Assembly: GCA_902575965.1 (NCBI GenBank)
Contig: CACGTM010000002.1
Span: 79,547 to 143,546 of the forward strand
From: an uncultured Alphaproteobacteria bacterium
GTDB taxonomy: Bacteria > Pseudomonadota > Alphaproteobacteria > Rhodospirillales > Rhodospirillaceae
Direction: 5' to 3'
Length of the DNA: 64,000 nt
The position numbers were made by a program, and so were the translations under genes. Under the pieces are notes generated by a model. That model had not been told where the DNA came from. It saw only the letters and a list, made by a program, of their open reading frames with translations, and searched no databases. This document shows, one piece after another, positions 32,358 to 43,119 of this stretch (positions within the stretch are counted from its first letter, which is position 1; each line of letters starts with the position of its first letter).

Positions 32358-33488
32358 ATGAACAATAATGATATTTCAATGCTCCAAATTTTAGATAATA
32401 ATCCCCTTTTGAAAGTTGATAGAGCCATTTCAGAAATTAGAAGAGGCATGCCTGTACTAATTGAATCCGATGAATGTAGTAGACTTTCAATTGCATCTGA
32501 AACATTAAAAGTTGAAACACTTGACTTTTTAACAGATGAATGTCCCAAAAACACAGCTCCTTATCTTACAATTACGCATAATAGAAGTGTTAATGTTGGA
32601 ATATCTTCTCAGGAGAAGCGAGCTGTCTCAATAAAGATAACCCAAAATCTAAATAAAGAACATATCTTTGAATTTATAGGTTTAAAAAAACAAAGTGAAA
32701 CCAAAACTATATCCATTGATACAAAAGTATTTACTAATGACATATCAATAGATGCCTCGATTGAGTTATGTAAGATTTCTAAATTATTACCTTCATCAAT
32801 ATCGACGGTGATTGATAAGAAACGCGCTGAGTTTTGGAAGATTAATAATAAAATTATGTCAATAACAACTAAAGAAATTTTTGATTATAATTTAAACCAA
32901 GCTCTTTCACTTAATATTGTTTCAGAGGCTTTTGTACCTCTAAAGTCATGCGAAAACACAAAGATTTTAGTCTTCCGTCCTGTCAATGGAGGTTTGGAAC
33001 ATTTAGCTATATTAATTAATTTTGAAAATAAGGAACCTGTGTTAACTAGAATACATTCAGAGTGCTATACTGGTGATCTAATTGGGTCATTAAAGTGTGA
33101 TTGTGGCGACCAGCTCCGCGGGGCTATTTCTACAATAGCCAATTCTGGTGGAGGTTTGTTAATTTACCTTGCTCAAGAAGGCAGGGGAATTGGCCTTGTT
33201 AATAAGCTCAGAGCGTATGAGATGCAAGGAGGCGGTAAAGATACTGTGGATGCAAATGAGAGTTTAGGTTTTAAAGATGATGAGAGGGACTACTTACCTG
33301 CAATTCAAATTTTAAAAAAACTTAATATAAAAAAAGTACGTTTATTAACTAATAACCCTAATAAAGTGAAGTCTCTAAACGATCATGGGATACACGTTGA
33401 TGAGAGACTTACTCACTCCTTCCCTACTAATCAACATAATTGGTCTTATCTTGATACAAAATCAAAAAAACTAGGACATCTTTTATAA
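32358..33488 (+). CDS. ribA: GTP cyclohydrolase II with N-terminal DHBP-synthase-like domain
   Basis: RIHSECYTGDLIGSLKCDCGDQLRGAI...AQEGRGIGLVNKLRAYEMQ...RLLTNNPNKV. Confidence 0.93.
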   Translation: MNNNDISMLQILDNNPLLKVDRAISEIRRGMPVLIESDECSRLSIASETLKVETLDFLTDECPKNTAPYLTITHNRSVNVGISSQEKRAVSIKITQNLNKEHIFEFIGLKKQSETKTISIDTKVFTNDISIDASIELCKISKLLPSSISTVIDKKRAEFWKINNKIMSITTKEIFDYNLNQALSLNIVSEAFVPLKSCENTKILVFRPVNGGLEHLAILINFENKEPVLTRIHSECYTGDLIGSLKCDCGDQLRGAISTIANSGGGLLIYLAQEGRGIGLVNKLRAYEMQGGGKDTVDANESLGFKDDERDYLPAIQILKKLNIKKVRLLTNNPNKVKSLNDHGIHVDERLTHSFPTNQHNWSYLDTKSKKLGHLL

Positions 33489-34046
33489 ATGTCATTTGAT
33501 TACAATAATTCTAAAACATTAAATGAAATAAAGATTGTACAAGAAACTAAAAGCGAAGGAACGCTTTATTTTGAAGATTTAATAATTAAATGTACATTAG
33601 GAAGAAATGGAATAAAAAAAAATAAAATCGAAGGAGATGGCAGTACGCCTGCGGGGCTTTTTCATTTACGAGAAATATTTTACAGACAGGATAAAGTTAC
33701 TATCCCATTTTCAAATTTAAAAACGAATATAATAAAAAAAAATTATGGCTGGTGCGATGAGCCAAGTGACACAAACTATAATAAAAAAGTTATACTTCCC
33801 TATCATTGTTCTACAGAGAGTTTATGGAGAAACGATGATAGATATGACATAGTAATTGTATTAGGACACAATGACGAACCAGTTGTATCTGGTATGGGTA
33901 GTGCTATATTTATTCATGTTACAAATTCTTTACAAAAGCCTACAGAAGGGTGTATCGCTGTAAAAAAAGTTGATTTAATCGATATCATTAATAAGTCTGA
34001 TAAAAATACTTTATGTAATATAGCTTATATGGGTATTAATTCTTAA
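33489..34046 (+). CDS. L,D-transpeptidase (YkuD-like) family protein
   Basis: GDGSTPAGLFHLREIFYR ... IFIHVTNSLQKPTEGCIAVKKVDL catalytic His/Cys motif. Confidence 0.85.
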   Translation: MSFDYNNSKTLNEIKIVQETKSEGTLYFEDLIIKCTLGRNGIKKNKIEGDGSTPAGLFHLREIFYRQDKVTIPFSNLKTNIIKKNYGWCDEPSDTNYNKKVILPYHCSTESLWRNDDRYDIVIVLGHNDEPVVSGMGSAIFIHVTNSLQKPTEGCIAVKKVDLIDIINKSDKNTLCNIAYMGINS

Positions 34047-34717
34047 TATCTTTTTCCAAAAATACCTTCACCCACCCTGATGTGAGTGGCTCCTTGTTTT
34101 ATTCCTTCTATATAGTCAGCTGTCATCCCCATACTCAATAATTTGATGTTGTTCATACTTGCAAGAGATTTAAGAAGATAAAAATGTTTCTTCGGAGGTT
34201 CATTCTTTGGAGGGAGACACATTAAACCAATGATATTAAGTTTATAGTCACTGATACATAAATTATAAAACTCTTTTACTTCGGTTGGCTTTATTCCTGA
34301 CTTCTGTCTCTCATGGCCAGTATTAACTTGAATGAAACATTTTACTTCCTTGTTTTGCTTTTTGCATTCATTTGATATTTTTGAAGCAAGTTTAATTCTA
34401 TCTAATGTCTGAATATAATCAAATAAATTGACTGCTTGACTTACTTTATTACTTTGTAATGGACCAATCATATGAAGCTTAACGTCGGGTATTTTAATTT
34501 TAATATTACTCCATTTCTCGGTTGCTTCTTGAACCTGATTCTCACCAAAACACCTATGCCCAATATTCAAAAGTTGGTCTATTTTCTCTTGAGGTTGTTT
34601 TTTTGAAACTGCAATTAATTCTATTTTTCTTTCAAAGGAGCTTTCTGATATAGTTTGATGAATATTTTTTATAATATCTATATATCTGTCATGAATTTTC
34701 ATATACTTCTTTTTCAC
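34043..34717 (-). CDS. yggS: YggS-family pyridoxal phosphate homeostasis protein
   Basis: LIAVSKKQPQEKIDQLL, CFGENQVQEATEKW, HMIGPLQSNKV, LSMGMTADYIEGIKQGATHIRVGEGIFG. Confidence 0.95.
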   Translation of the reverse strand: MKKKYMKIHDRYIDIIKNIHQTISESSFERKIELIAVSKKQPQEKIDQLLNIGHRCFGENQVQEATEKWSNIKIKIPDVKLHMIGPLQSNKVSQAVNLFDYIQTLDRIKLASKISNECKKQNKEVKCFIQVNTGHERQKSGIKPTEVKEFYNLCISDYKLNIIGLMCLPPKNEPPKKHFYLLKSLASMNNIKLLSMGMTADYIEGIKQGATHIRVGEGIFGKRY

Positions 34718-34756
34718 TGATTATTAATCAAAATAAAATAAAAAAATGATACATTA

Positions 34757-35413
34757 ATGCTTATAAATAGAAACAAAAAAATTCCTCGTATTATAGTTTT
34801 TACAGATGATAAATGTATTTTAAGTCCTATTGAGCTTGCTAAAGTTATTCCAATTAACTGGGGTATACTTATTAGAAACTATCAAGCACCTAACCGAAAG
34901 GAGCTTATATGTTCTACTGCTAAAATTTGTAAACAAAGAGGTATCTTTTTTATAATTGCTAATGATTTAAAACTTGCTCTTTCTCTAAAAGCATCTGGTT
35001 TACACTTGTCCGAATATCATTTTTCAAGAAATATTCTTTCAACAATATTTATTCATTCATCGAAATTACAAATTACAACGTCGGCCCATACATTCCATAA
35101 AATTACACAATCAAATCTATATAAATTCGATGCAATTTTTTTATCACCAATTTTTAAAACACAATCTCATCCTACACAAAGCGGATTAGGGATCCATCGT
35201 TTTATAGCTTTATCAAAAAAAACTTCAGTAAATACATTAGCATTAGGTGGAATAAGATTAGATGATTACAATAGACTAAGTAATTTTGGGTTGTATGGAA
35301 TAGGAGGGATTAGTATTGCAAATCTACTTTCTCAAAACTTTAATCTTACACCCAAACGTGCTCCTTTTTGGGGAGCATCTATTTGCGAAACCGTTCTATC
35401 CCGGTCAAAATAA
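34757..35413 (+). CDS. Thiamine phosphate synthase / TenI-like protein
   Basis: TIM-barrel ThiE-like order: GLHLSE...FLSPIFKTQSHPTQSGLG...ALGGI...YGIGGIS. Confidence 0.75.
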   Translation: MLINRNKKIPRIIVFTDDKCILSPIELAKVIPINWGILIRNYQAPNRKELICSTAKICKQRGIFFIIANDLKLALSLKASGLHLSEYHFSRNILSTIFIHSSKLQITTSAHTFHKITQSNLYKFDAIFLSPIFKTQSHPTQSGLGIHRFIALSKKTSVNTLALGGIRLDDYNRLSNFGLYGIGGISIANLLSQNFNLTPKRAPFWGASICETVLSRSK

Positions 35414-36120
35414 AATGCGTTAGCATCAACAAAGAGGCTTGGGGAAAGATTAATCATACCCCCTACCATCCAACGTTTACCCTCTAGATCGGTTAATTGT
35501 GGTTGCGAGAAGGCCATTTGTCTATAACTAAAGTTTAAGTCAAATACCTTTGAACCAAAACCAAGGCCAGCTTGCCATAATACCTGAGTATCAGATAAGC
35601 TTCTCAGACTAGCGACTTCTTTATATGTGCCGCTTAAGTAAAAGCCCTCATAATCTAAAAGGGCTCCAAAACCCTTTTCTGATACAGGCTCAATTAAGAA
35701 TCTATAAGATTCGTTTTCTATTCCATTAATTGCTCCAAAGTTATTCTCTCCGGGTATTGAGTTAGCCTTAACTTTTTTTAATTCATTGAATTTTTTATTT
35801 TTTAATGAAGAATAATAATTAAATGACCCGACACCCTTTTCGTCATCGGTCTCAAGGATGACTGTTCCAAATGCAGGCAAGGTGTAGCCTATAGTTAGAG
35901 ATGTTTCGCTAATGAGTTGTGAAAAGTTTTTGAATACTGAAAGAAAACTTGATAGCCTATCAGACGTTTTGGCCTTTATTTTATTTTCTTGATTATTAAC
36001 AACTAGATTTTTCCAAGCGCCGCCGAAAGCCAGATCTGCCTTCAACGGAGCAGAATTGAGAGAAACAAGAAAAAACAAAGAAAAAGTTAGTAGAAAAACT
36101 CGGAACATCAGTAACTCCAT
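35332..36120 (-). CDS. Putative outer-membrane beta-barrel protein of unknown family
   Basis: Signal peptide (LLTFSLFFLVSLNSAPLKA), Gly/aromatic alternating strands, terminal LGVRLKF ending in Phe. Confidence 0.6.
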   Translation of the reverse strand: MELLMFRVFLLTFSLFFLVSLNSAPLKADLAFGGAWKNLVVNNQENKIKAKTSDRLSSFLSVFKNFSQLISETSLTIGYTLPAFGTVILETDDEKGVGSFNYYSSLKNKKFNELKKVKANSIPGENNFGAINGIENESYRFLIEPVSEKGFGALLDYEGFYLSGTYKEVASLRSLSDTQVLWQAGLGFGSKVFDLNFSYRQMAFSQPQLTDLEGKRWMVGGMINLSPSLFVDANAFYFDRDRTVSQIDAPQKGARLGVRLKF

Positions 36121-36331
36121 TACTTAGATTATATCCGAAAATCTGAGTGTAAAATGAATAAGAAATGTGTATTGGTCAAGAACTTCCCTTGATGTAAAGA
36201 TAAATCATAAAATGATGTATCATTTCATCAACAAAGGTGTTTAAAACTCGTATTTGTGTGACCAAAAAGTCAGTAATATATGTTTATCTAGCGATAAACC
36301 ACTAATTAAAAAGGGTAATACAAGCAAACAA

Positions 36332-37375
36332 TTATTTTTTCAGTTTTATTAACCTAGCTCCGGCCCCAGAAATCTGAAGAAGGGCACGCTCAACAATCTG
36401 TTTAGCTAGAATATTTTTTGTCTTAACCAATTCCTCTGTATCAGACAAAATATTTAGAGACTTGAATAAATATTCAGGAGTCCACAATTCACACTGTTGT
36501 TTAAACTCACCAGCACGTTTAAAGAAAACAGGAGGTTTGAGATTTTTGATAAGCTCATCAAGTGAATATTCATTCTTTTGAGAAACAACTGAATTTAATC
36601 GATGAAAGTGCCTAGAAGTCAAAAGTATAATTGATATAAAATTTCCTCCCTCAGCAGTTAAATGGTTGAAAATACTTTTTAGAAGGTTTTTGTTGCCAGA
36701 TGCTGTGGCATATATCAGATCATCATATTCTTTTTTATCGCCCCTTCCTATACAGGAAATTACATCATCAAGAGAGATATAATTATCTTCGTCCGATATT
36801 TTGTATAAACACAATTTATCAATTTCTCTTGTTGTAATACCCCTATCGCCTCCGAGATTATCTATTAGCCAAAGAAGTGCTTCCCTACTTATTGTAAAGT
36901 TTTTATCTTTTAGATTTTCTATTATATACTTTTCTAAGGTATAGGAGGTATCCTCATAACAAGCAAAGGCAAGAAGCTTATTATTTTTTTCAAATATTTT
37001 TCTAAGAGTGGACCTAGGCCCTAAATTGCTACTTGTAAGTATAAAATAATTTTTGCTACCTTCCAGTGATGGCAGCTCCTTCAATTCTTTTGTTATACTA
37101 TCATCAGCATCAAATATCCTTATTACTCTATTACTGCCTGAAAGCGATAAGGACATCGCCTCATCATGAAGTGTAAAGGGTTTCTCCTTTATAGTTTTAA
37201 CACTTAAATCACTTAATGAGAAAGGATCTTGCCTGTTTGCCAAAATTACAGATTTAAGCTTTTCATATAACTCTGATACTTGCCCTTGGTCTGGTCCAAA
37301 AATTAATATTACATTTTTAATTTTTTTTAGATCATTCAAAAAGTTATTTATTTGAGATGAATTTACTTTTACCAT
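36332..37375 (-). CDS. holA: DNA polymerase III subunit delta
   Basis: VILIFGPDQGQVSELYEKLK, LIDNLGGDRGITTREIDKLCLY; located after lptE. Confidence 0.9.
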   Translation of the reverse strand: MVKVNSSQINNFLNDLKKIKNVILIFGPDQGQVSELYEKLKSVILANRQDPFSLSDLSVKTIKEKPFTLHDEAMSLSLSGSNRVIRIFDADDSITKELKELPSLEGSKNYFILTSSNLGPRSTLRKIFEKNNKLLAFACYEDTSYTLEKYIIENLKDKNFTISREALLWLIDNLGGDRGITTREIDKLCLYKISDEDNYISLDDVISCIGRGDKKEYDDLIYATASGNKNLLKSIFNHLTAEGGNFISIILLTSRHFHRLNSVVSQKNEYSLDELIKNLKPPVFFKRAGEFKQQCELWTPEYLFKSLNILSDTEELVKTKNILAKQIVERALLQISGAGARLIKLKK

Positions 37376-37376
37376 T

Positions 37377-37901
37377 TTATTTTTTCAAAACAGTAGTTGA
37401 AAAATAAATTGATAAAATACTTCTTATATTTTCACTTATACGTCGTAAAGCACGGGTTTCAGCATTCCGTTGAGATGCAATAGTAGCGTATTGTTGATCA
37501 AGAATATTATAAGAAACAGTTACGGTGGTCGCATCTCTAAGCATTCTTCTAGAGCCATTCCATAAAATAATATTAGCCTTTACTATATAATTTGCCCTTG
37601 ATGAGGTTGAGTCTTTTCTAATTCCAATTTCTTGAATCCTTGTTGAAATATTAACTTGAAGATCAAACTCTTTTTTTGAACTAGGCCCTTGATTAATTCT
37701 TTCTCTTAAAAACTGCCTAAGTTCAATTCCTGATCTATCAGATATCGGTCTTACATCAACTTTTTGTAATAAACTTATTACACCTTTATTTTCTTCATTT
37801 ACATTATAGGAATAAATTGGTTTAAAACCACAACCTTGAAAATTGAGTAAAATAATTAAAATAAAAAATAATTTTTTCATTGAGAAAAAATACATAATCA
37901 C
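37377..37901 (-). CDS. lptE: LPS-assembly lipoprotein LptE
   Basis: Lipobox LLNFQGCGFKPIYS and position between leuS and holA. Confidence 0.85.
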   Translation of the reverse strand: MIMYFFSMKKLFFILIILLNFQGCGFKPIYSYNVNEENKGVISLLQKVDVRPISDRSGIELRQFLRERINQGPSSKKEFDLQVNISTRIQEIGIRKDSTSSRANYIVKANIILWNGSRRMLRDATTVTVSYNILDQQYATIASQRNAETRALRRISENIRSILSIYFSTTVLKK

Positions 37902-37903
37902 TC

Positions 37904-40501
37904 TTATTTACTTATTATAATATTAATTATTTTATCAGGAACTAATATTATTTTCTTAACTTCTTTATCTCCTATTTGAGCTTTAACTGTCTTTAATGAT
38001 AATGCTAATTCTTCGCATATAGCTCTAGGGGACCTTGGCTCAACTTCAATTTTTCCTCGCATTTTACCATTTACCTGGACAGGAAGAATAATTTTATCTT
38101 CAGTCAAAAAGGTTGAGTCAGAAACCGGCCACTCAACATTTGAAACTAAACCCTTGCCCCCAAGTCGAGACCATATCTCTTCGGTTATATGGGGAATAAA
38201 AGGGTTTGCTATCCTTGCGAAATACATTAATGAAAACCTCTTATAATGTACTTCTTTTTTAGAATCAGATTTGTAATTAACAATATAATTAGACAACTCC
38301 CTCATATTTGCAATACCTGTGTTGAACTTAAATCCATCTAATGCTTCGGTAACATTTAAAATAGTTTTGTGAATAACTTTAAGTAAATCTTCTGGTATAT
38401 CTTCTTCTTTCATTATCTCACAGTTCTTTGTCTTTTCAGAAACGTTATAAACTGTCCTCCATAATTTGTTTAAGTATCTCCAAGCCCCTTCAATTCCAGC
38501 ATCGGTCCACTGAAGGTCTCGTTCAGGAGGAGAGTCGGATAGCATAAATAACCTTGAGGCATCTGCCCCGTATACATCTATTATTGATGCAGGATCGATT
38601 GTGTTTTTTTTTGATTTAGACATCTTCTCTTGTCTACCTACCTTAATTTTCTCTTCTCCGCATAAAGATACAATTTTCCCACTACTGTCCTTCCTAATTT
38701 CTTTAGGAGACCTCCACTTACCATCATCAGTCTGATATGTTTCATGGGTAATCATTCCCTGGGTAAAAAGACCTTCAAAAGGTTCTTTAATGTCAAGATA
38801 TCCGCAATCACTCAATGCTCTTGTAAAAAACCGTGCATATAATAAATGTAAAACTGCATGTTCTACACCACCTATATATTGGTCAACTGGAAGCCAATTA
38901 TTAATTATTTCTTTTGAGAATGGTATTTCCTGATTTTTAGAATCACAAAACCTTGCAAAGTACCATGAACTCTCAAAGAAAGTATCAAATGTATCAGTTT
39001 CCCTATTAGCTTCTTTCTTACATATAGGACACAATGTTCTTTTCCAATTTTTGTTCAGATTAAGAGGGTTTCCAGTCGTATTAAAATTGACGTCCTTTGG
39101 TAAAACAACTGGAAGTTCTTTCTCACTAACAGGGACCTCTCCACAATGATCACAATGAATAATTGGAATTGGGCACCCCCAATACCTTTGTCTTGATACC
39201 CCCCAGTCTCTTAATCTAAATTGAGTATGTTTTTTTCCGGCTCTAATTTTTTCTAATTTTTTTATAACGGAGTTTTTTGCATCATTAGAATTAAGTCCAT
39301 CAAGAAAATCTGAGTTAATGACTACTCCACTTCCATCATAAGACTTTCTGTTAGATTTTATTTCTTTTTCAAAGAGGTCCTGCGAAGCAGAAGGGGGCAT
39401 ACAAACACATTTAATCGAGAGATTATATTTAACTGCAAAATCCATATCTCTTTGGTCGTGAGCTGGGCATCCAAATATTGCACCTGAACCGTAATCCATT
39501 ACTACAAAGTTTGCTACATAAAGCGGAACTTTAATTTTAGAATTAAGCGGGTGCTGAGCAAAAAGATCTGTATCAAAACCTTTTTTTTCGGCTTTATCAA
39601 TGCTCTCCTGAGAAGTCCCAAGACTGTTACACTCATCAATAAAATGCGTTAACTCAATATTATTCTTCGCTAATTTTATTGACAATTTATGATTAGGTGC
39701 AAGCGCGCAGAATGAGGCTCCAAATATTGTATCTGGGCGTGTTGAATAAGTTTCAATATATCCATAACTATCCTTTCCGTTACGAGATTTAATTTCCCAA
39801 TTTATGAAAGCACCATCTGATTTACCAATCCAGTTGCTTTGCATTAATTTGACTTTATCTGGCCACTTATTCAACTTTTTTAAATCTTTTAAAAGGTCAT
39901 CAGCATAATTAGTGATTTTAAGAAACCACTGATTGATTTCTCTCCTTTCTACAACAGCATTTGATCTCCAACCCTTTCCATCAATTACTTGCTCATTTGC
40001 TAAAACACATTTATCTACTGGGTCCCAATTTACCCAGGAGCTTTTCCTATAAGCTAGCCCCTTTTTATAGAAATCTAGAAACATTTTCTGTTCATGAATA
40101 TAGTATTTAGGGTCCGAAGTGATAATCTCCTTTTCCCAATCTAATGATAAACCAAGGGGTATGAATTGCTTTTTCATTTCGGATATATTGTTAAGGGTCC
40201 ATTTTTCTGGATGCATACCCCTCTCTAAAGCTGCATTCTCCGCAGGTAAACCAAATGCATCCCAGCCCATTGGATGAAGAACATTATACCCTTGAGATCT
40301 TCGAAATCTAGCTACAACATCACCAAGTGTGTAGTTTCTTACATGCCCCATATGAAGTCTTCCAGATGGATATGGGAACATCTCAAGTACATAATATTTT
40401 GGCTTTTTACTATATGGGTCAGATAAAAATACCTTTTCATCATTCCATCTTTTTTGCCAACGAGCCTCAACCTCTGAAAAATTATAACGCTCTGTGTCCA
40501 T
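37904..40501 (-). CDS. leuS: Leucyl-tRNA synthetase
   Basis: [33 protein letters not shown] (KMSKS). Confidence 0.98.
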   Translation of the reverse strand: MDTERYNFSEVEARWQKRWNDEKVFLSDPYSKKPKYYVLEMFPYPSGRLHMGHVRNYTLGDVVARFRRSQGYNVLHPMGWDAFGLPAENAALERGMHPEKWTLNNISEMKKQFIPLGLSLDWEKEIITSDPKYYIHEQKMFLDFYKKGLAYRKSSWVNWDPVDKCVLANEQVIDGKGWRSNAVVERREINQWFLKITNYADDLLKDLKKLNKWPDKVKLMQSNWIGKSDGAFINWEIKSRNGKDSYGYIETYSTRPDTIFGASFCALAPNHKLSIKLAKNNIELTHFIDECNSLGTSQESIDKAEKKGFDTDLFAQHPLNSKIKVPLYVANFVVMDYGSGAIFGCPAHDQRDMDFAVKYNLSIKCVCMPPSASQDLFEKEIKSNRKSYDGSGVVINSDFLDGLNSNDAKNSVIKKLEKIRAGKKHTQFRLRDWGVSRQRYWGCPIPIIHCDHCGEVPVSEKELPVVLPKDVNFNTTGNPLNLNKNWKRTLCPICKKEANRETDTFDTFFESSWYFARFCDSKNQEIPFSKEIINNWLPVDQYIGGVEHAVLHLLYARFFTRALSDCGYLDIKEPFEGLFTQGMITHETYQTDDGKWRSPKEIRKDSSGKIVSLCGEEKIKVGRQEKMSKSKKNTIDPASIIDVYGADASRLFMLSDSPPERDLQWTDAGIEGAWRYLNKLWRTVYNVSEKTKNCEIMKEEDIPEDLLKVIHKTILNVTEALDGFKFNTGIANMRELSNYIVNYKSDSKKEVHYKRFSLMYFARIANPFIPHITEEIWSRLGGKGLVSNVEWPVSDSTFLTEDKIILPVQVNGKMRGKIEVEPRSPRAICEELALSLKTVKAQIGDKEVKKIILVPDKIINIIISK

Positions 40502-40515
40502 GTTAAATGATCTTA

Positions 40516-41043
40516 TTAGTTTTCTTCAGTTACAGCTTGCATCCTAAGTTTTCTAGCACGGGTAAGGATTGCGTCTTCAAACTCTGTTGAGACTTCTTGC
40601 CCCACAATAGAATCTCTCCAAATATCACCTTCTCTTATTTGGCGAAAAACAGATGCTTTTATTCCATCGGCTCTAAGCAATCTTCCCAATATGTATATAT
40701 TGACCTTAAATCTCTCATCTGGGCTCTCAGGAAGAGCATGCCAGTCAGAAATTATGATCCCTCCATATGGATCAGCTGATGCAAGGGGCATAAAAGATAT
40801 AGTATCTAAAGCAGCTCTCCATAAGAAAGCATTTACTGCTACTGCACCATCTGTTCCATCAGAGTCACCCTTCCCAAATCCAAGAATTGTAATTCCTGAA
40901 TCCTTTGAGACAGAAAATTCGTTAGAATCGTATTCTGGTGATGTGCGGTAAGTATCATCTACGTTATTTCCTGAACAGGATGAAAGAATAAAAATCAGAC
41001 TAGAAAAAGATATAAATTTATTAATAAAAGAACTAAACTTCAT
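40516..41043 (-). CDS. DUF3576-type lipoprotein
   Basis: Lipobox (FILSSCSG), [36 protein letters not shown]; upstream of leuS. Confidence 0.8.
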   Translation of the reverse strand: MKFSSFINKFISFSSLIFILSSCSGNNVDDTYRTSPEYDSNEFSVSKDSGITILGFGKGDSDGTDGAVAVNAFLWRAALDTISFMPLASADPYGGIIISDWHALPESPDERFKVNIYILGRLLRADGIKASVFRQIREGDIWRDSIVGQEVSTEFEDAILTRARKLRMQAVTEEN

Positions 41044-41049
41044 ATAATT

Positions 41050-42165
41050 ATGCTCCCTGGCGGATTATTTTATATAATTAAACTAAAACTACAAATTATG
41101 AATTTAATTATTAACAATAAAATATTACAAATCCTCGCAATAAGTATTTCATTAACCTTTTCTTACCATACTTATGTTAGGTCGAAACCTTTAAACTTAC
41201 AAATTACTGGAAAAATTGAGGAGTATATAGCTTATCACAATTATCAAGGTGAACTAAAAGACAAGCTAGAACCCTATTCTGTTTTTTCAGACTTTAAATT
41301 AAATGGAAGGCTTCAATTTGATAAAAAAGTTCAGGTAAATATTTGGTCAGAAATTAGAGCAAAAAACTCATATAGAAGAAGAAAAATTAGCCCTTATTTA
41401 GGTGAAAATTATCTTGACATTAAAAATTCCAAAGGTTTGATCCATATAGGCAAATCCTCTGGTTTTAATTATGATTTTACATTAGAGCCCCCAACACAAC
41501 TAATAGAAGACGATGAGATAATTGGCATACTTTCTCCTTCAGAAACTTCAATAGACTTAATGGATATCTTATCTTTTAGGGGGTTTACAGGAGACTCGAT
41601 AAATATTGGTTATGCCACAAACGAGATAAATGGCTTTAGAGTTGGGGTTAATTTTTTTCCGGGTAAATTTAGTAATTCTAACTCTTTTTTAACTTTTCCT
41701 AAAATATATAAAAATGGATATGAAGTAACACTAAATTGGAAAAATAATATAAGGGGAAATGTATATTCTATTACTTCAGGAGTTTTTAAAAGTGATACTA
41801 TACAACCGAACTCTACTAATTTTGCTTGGAATTTTAGTGCCAAATTTAAAGTGAGAAATTTTGTTTTTGGGGGTGCTAATATTTATAAAAAAAATAAAAA
41901 TAGATCAACAACTCAGTTCTCTTCAATAGCTTTAAAATACAATTTCGGCGCCTTTGGGTTAGGCGGATCCCTTTTTGGTGGAAAAATAAAAAGTAAACAA
42001 ATAAGTACAGTAAAGGAAAAAGTAATTCAGAAAAAAATAGAAATTTCTTATAAAATTACAAAAGGACTAAAAACTGGAATATCTACTTTTAGAACAAAAC
42101 AAATTATATCTAAAAAAAAATATGTTAACAAAGGGGTCACACTAGTTTTTATAAATAGATTTTAG
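41050..42165 (+). CDS. Putative porin-like outer-membrane beta-barrel protein
   Basis: Hydrophobic N-terminus and amphipathic strands ending GVTLVFINRF; likely start ATG 41098. Confidence 0.6.
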   Translation: MLPGGLFYIIKLKLQIMNLIINNKILQILAISISLTFSYHTYVRSKPLNLQITGKIEEYIAYHNYQGELKDKLEPYSVFSDFKLNGRLQFDKKVQVNIWSEIRAKNSYRRRKISPYLGENYLDIKNSKGLIHIGKSSGFNYDFTLEPPTQLIEDDEIIGILSPSETSIDLMDILSFRGFTGDSINIGYATNEINGFRVGVNFFPGKFSNSNSFLTFPKIYKNGYEVTLNWKNNIRGNVYSITSGVFKSDTIQPNSTNFAWNFSAKFKVRNFVFGGANIYKKNKNRSTTQFSSIALKYNFGAFGLGGSLFGGKIKSKQISTVKEKVIQKKIEISYKITKGLKTGISTFRTKQIISKKKYVNKGVTLVFINRF

Positions 42166-42178
42166 TAAAATAGAATAC

Positions 42179-43117
42179 ATGGATATTACTGATAAAATAA
42201 ATTCAATAAATAAAAGAATAAGTTTACCAGTATTTGTTGCACCGATGTATTTAGTTACCAGTACAGAATTAGTCATATCTGCCTGGAAATCAGGTGTAAT
42301 AGGAGTTTTACCAACAAGTAATGCCAAGACCTTAACTGAATTAGAAGTTTGGTTTAAAGATATTACATCCGCTATTAATAATTATTCTAACCAAAAACCA
42401 ATTTCCTCTCCTCCTTGGGCAGTAAACATAATAGTTCATTCATCTTCTAAAAGGTTTGAGGATGATATGAAACTTATAGAAGATTACAAACCTGAAATTG
42501 TAATTACTGCTTTAGGCTCCCCAGCAAGAGTTACCAAACAAGTACATGATTATGGTGGAATAGTATTTGCAGATGTGAGCTCTGTCGATTACGCAAAAAA
42601 AGCTATTAAGGCTGGAGCAGATGGTCTGGTTCTAGTTGCTGCGGGTGCTGGTGGACATACAGGCTCGTTAACTGGTTTTACTTTTGTCCCTGCTGTTCGT
42701 TCATTTTTTAATGGTCCAATAATTTTAGGTGGAGGTATCATGAATGGGGCTGGGATAAGAGCATCAAAAATCCTAGGAGCGGATTTTGTATATATGGGAA
42801 CCAAGTTTATAGCAACTGAAGAGAGTCTAGCCTCCCGAGACTATAAAAAAATGATAATAGATTCCAATGAAGCTGATATTATAACCTCAGAATATTTTAC
42901 AGGTGTTTCAGCAAATTTCTTGACCAAATCTATTATAAAGGAGGGTATTGATCCTATGAGTATAAATATATCTAATAAAAAAAAGTTTAATAGTTCTGCA
43001 AAATCAAAGGCATGGGTTGATGTATGGTCTGCAGGACAAGGAATAAGAAATATCAGTGAGATACAAACTGTTAATAATGTTATCCGCCAACTTAAAGATG
43101 AGTATGAAAACTCATAA
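42179..43117 (+). CDS. Nitronate monooxygenase family (2-nitropropane dioxygenase-like) flavoprotein
   Basis: VLVAAGAGGHTGSLTGFTFVPAVR and GPIILGGGIMNGAGIRASKILGADFVYMGTKF. Confidence 0.9.
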   Translation: MDITDKINSINKRISLPVFVAPMYLVTSTELVISAWKSGVIGVLPTSNAKTLTELEVWFKDITSAINNYSNQKPISSPPWAVNIIVHSSSKRFEDDMKLIEDYKPEIVITALGSPARVTKQVHDYGGIVFADVSSVDYAKKAIKAGADGLVLVAAGAGGHTGSLTGFTFVPAVRSFFNGPIILGGGIMNGAGIRASKILGADFVYMGTKFIATEESLASRDYKKMIIDSNEADIITSEYFTGVSANFLTKSIIKEGIDPMSINISNKKKFNSSAKSKAWVDVWSAGQGIRNISEIQTVNNVIRQLKDEYENS

Positions 43118-43119
43118 GT

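Noticed and set aside
36282-36299. Perfect 7-bp hairpin GTTTATC-TAGC-GATAAAC downstream of holA as a terminator
   Set aside because: Stem is AT-rich and the T-run on the minus strand is ~12 nt away; could be chance or a weak terminator.
40691-40951. Plus-strand ORFs antisense to the DUF3576-like gene
   Set aside because: Lie entirely within a supported lipoprotein gene and lack homology-like features.
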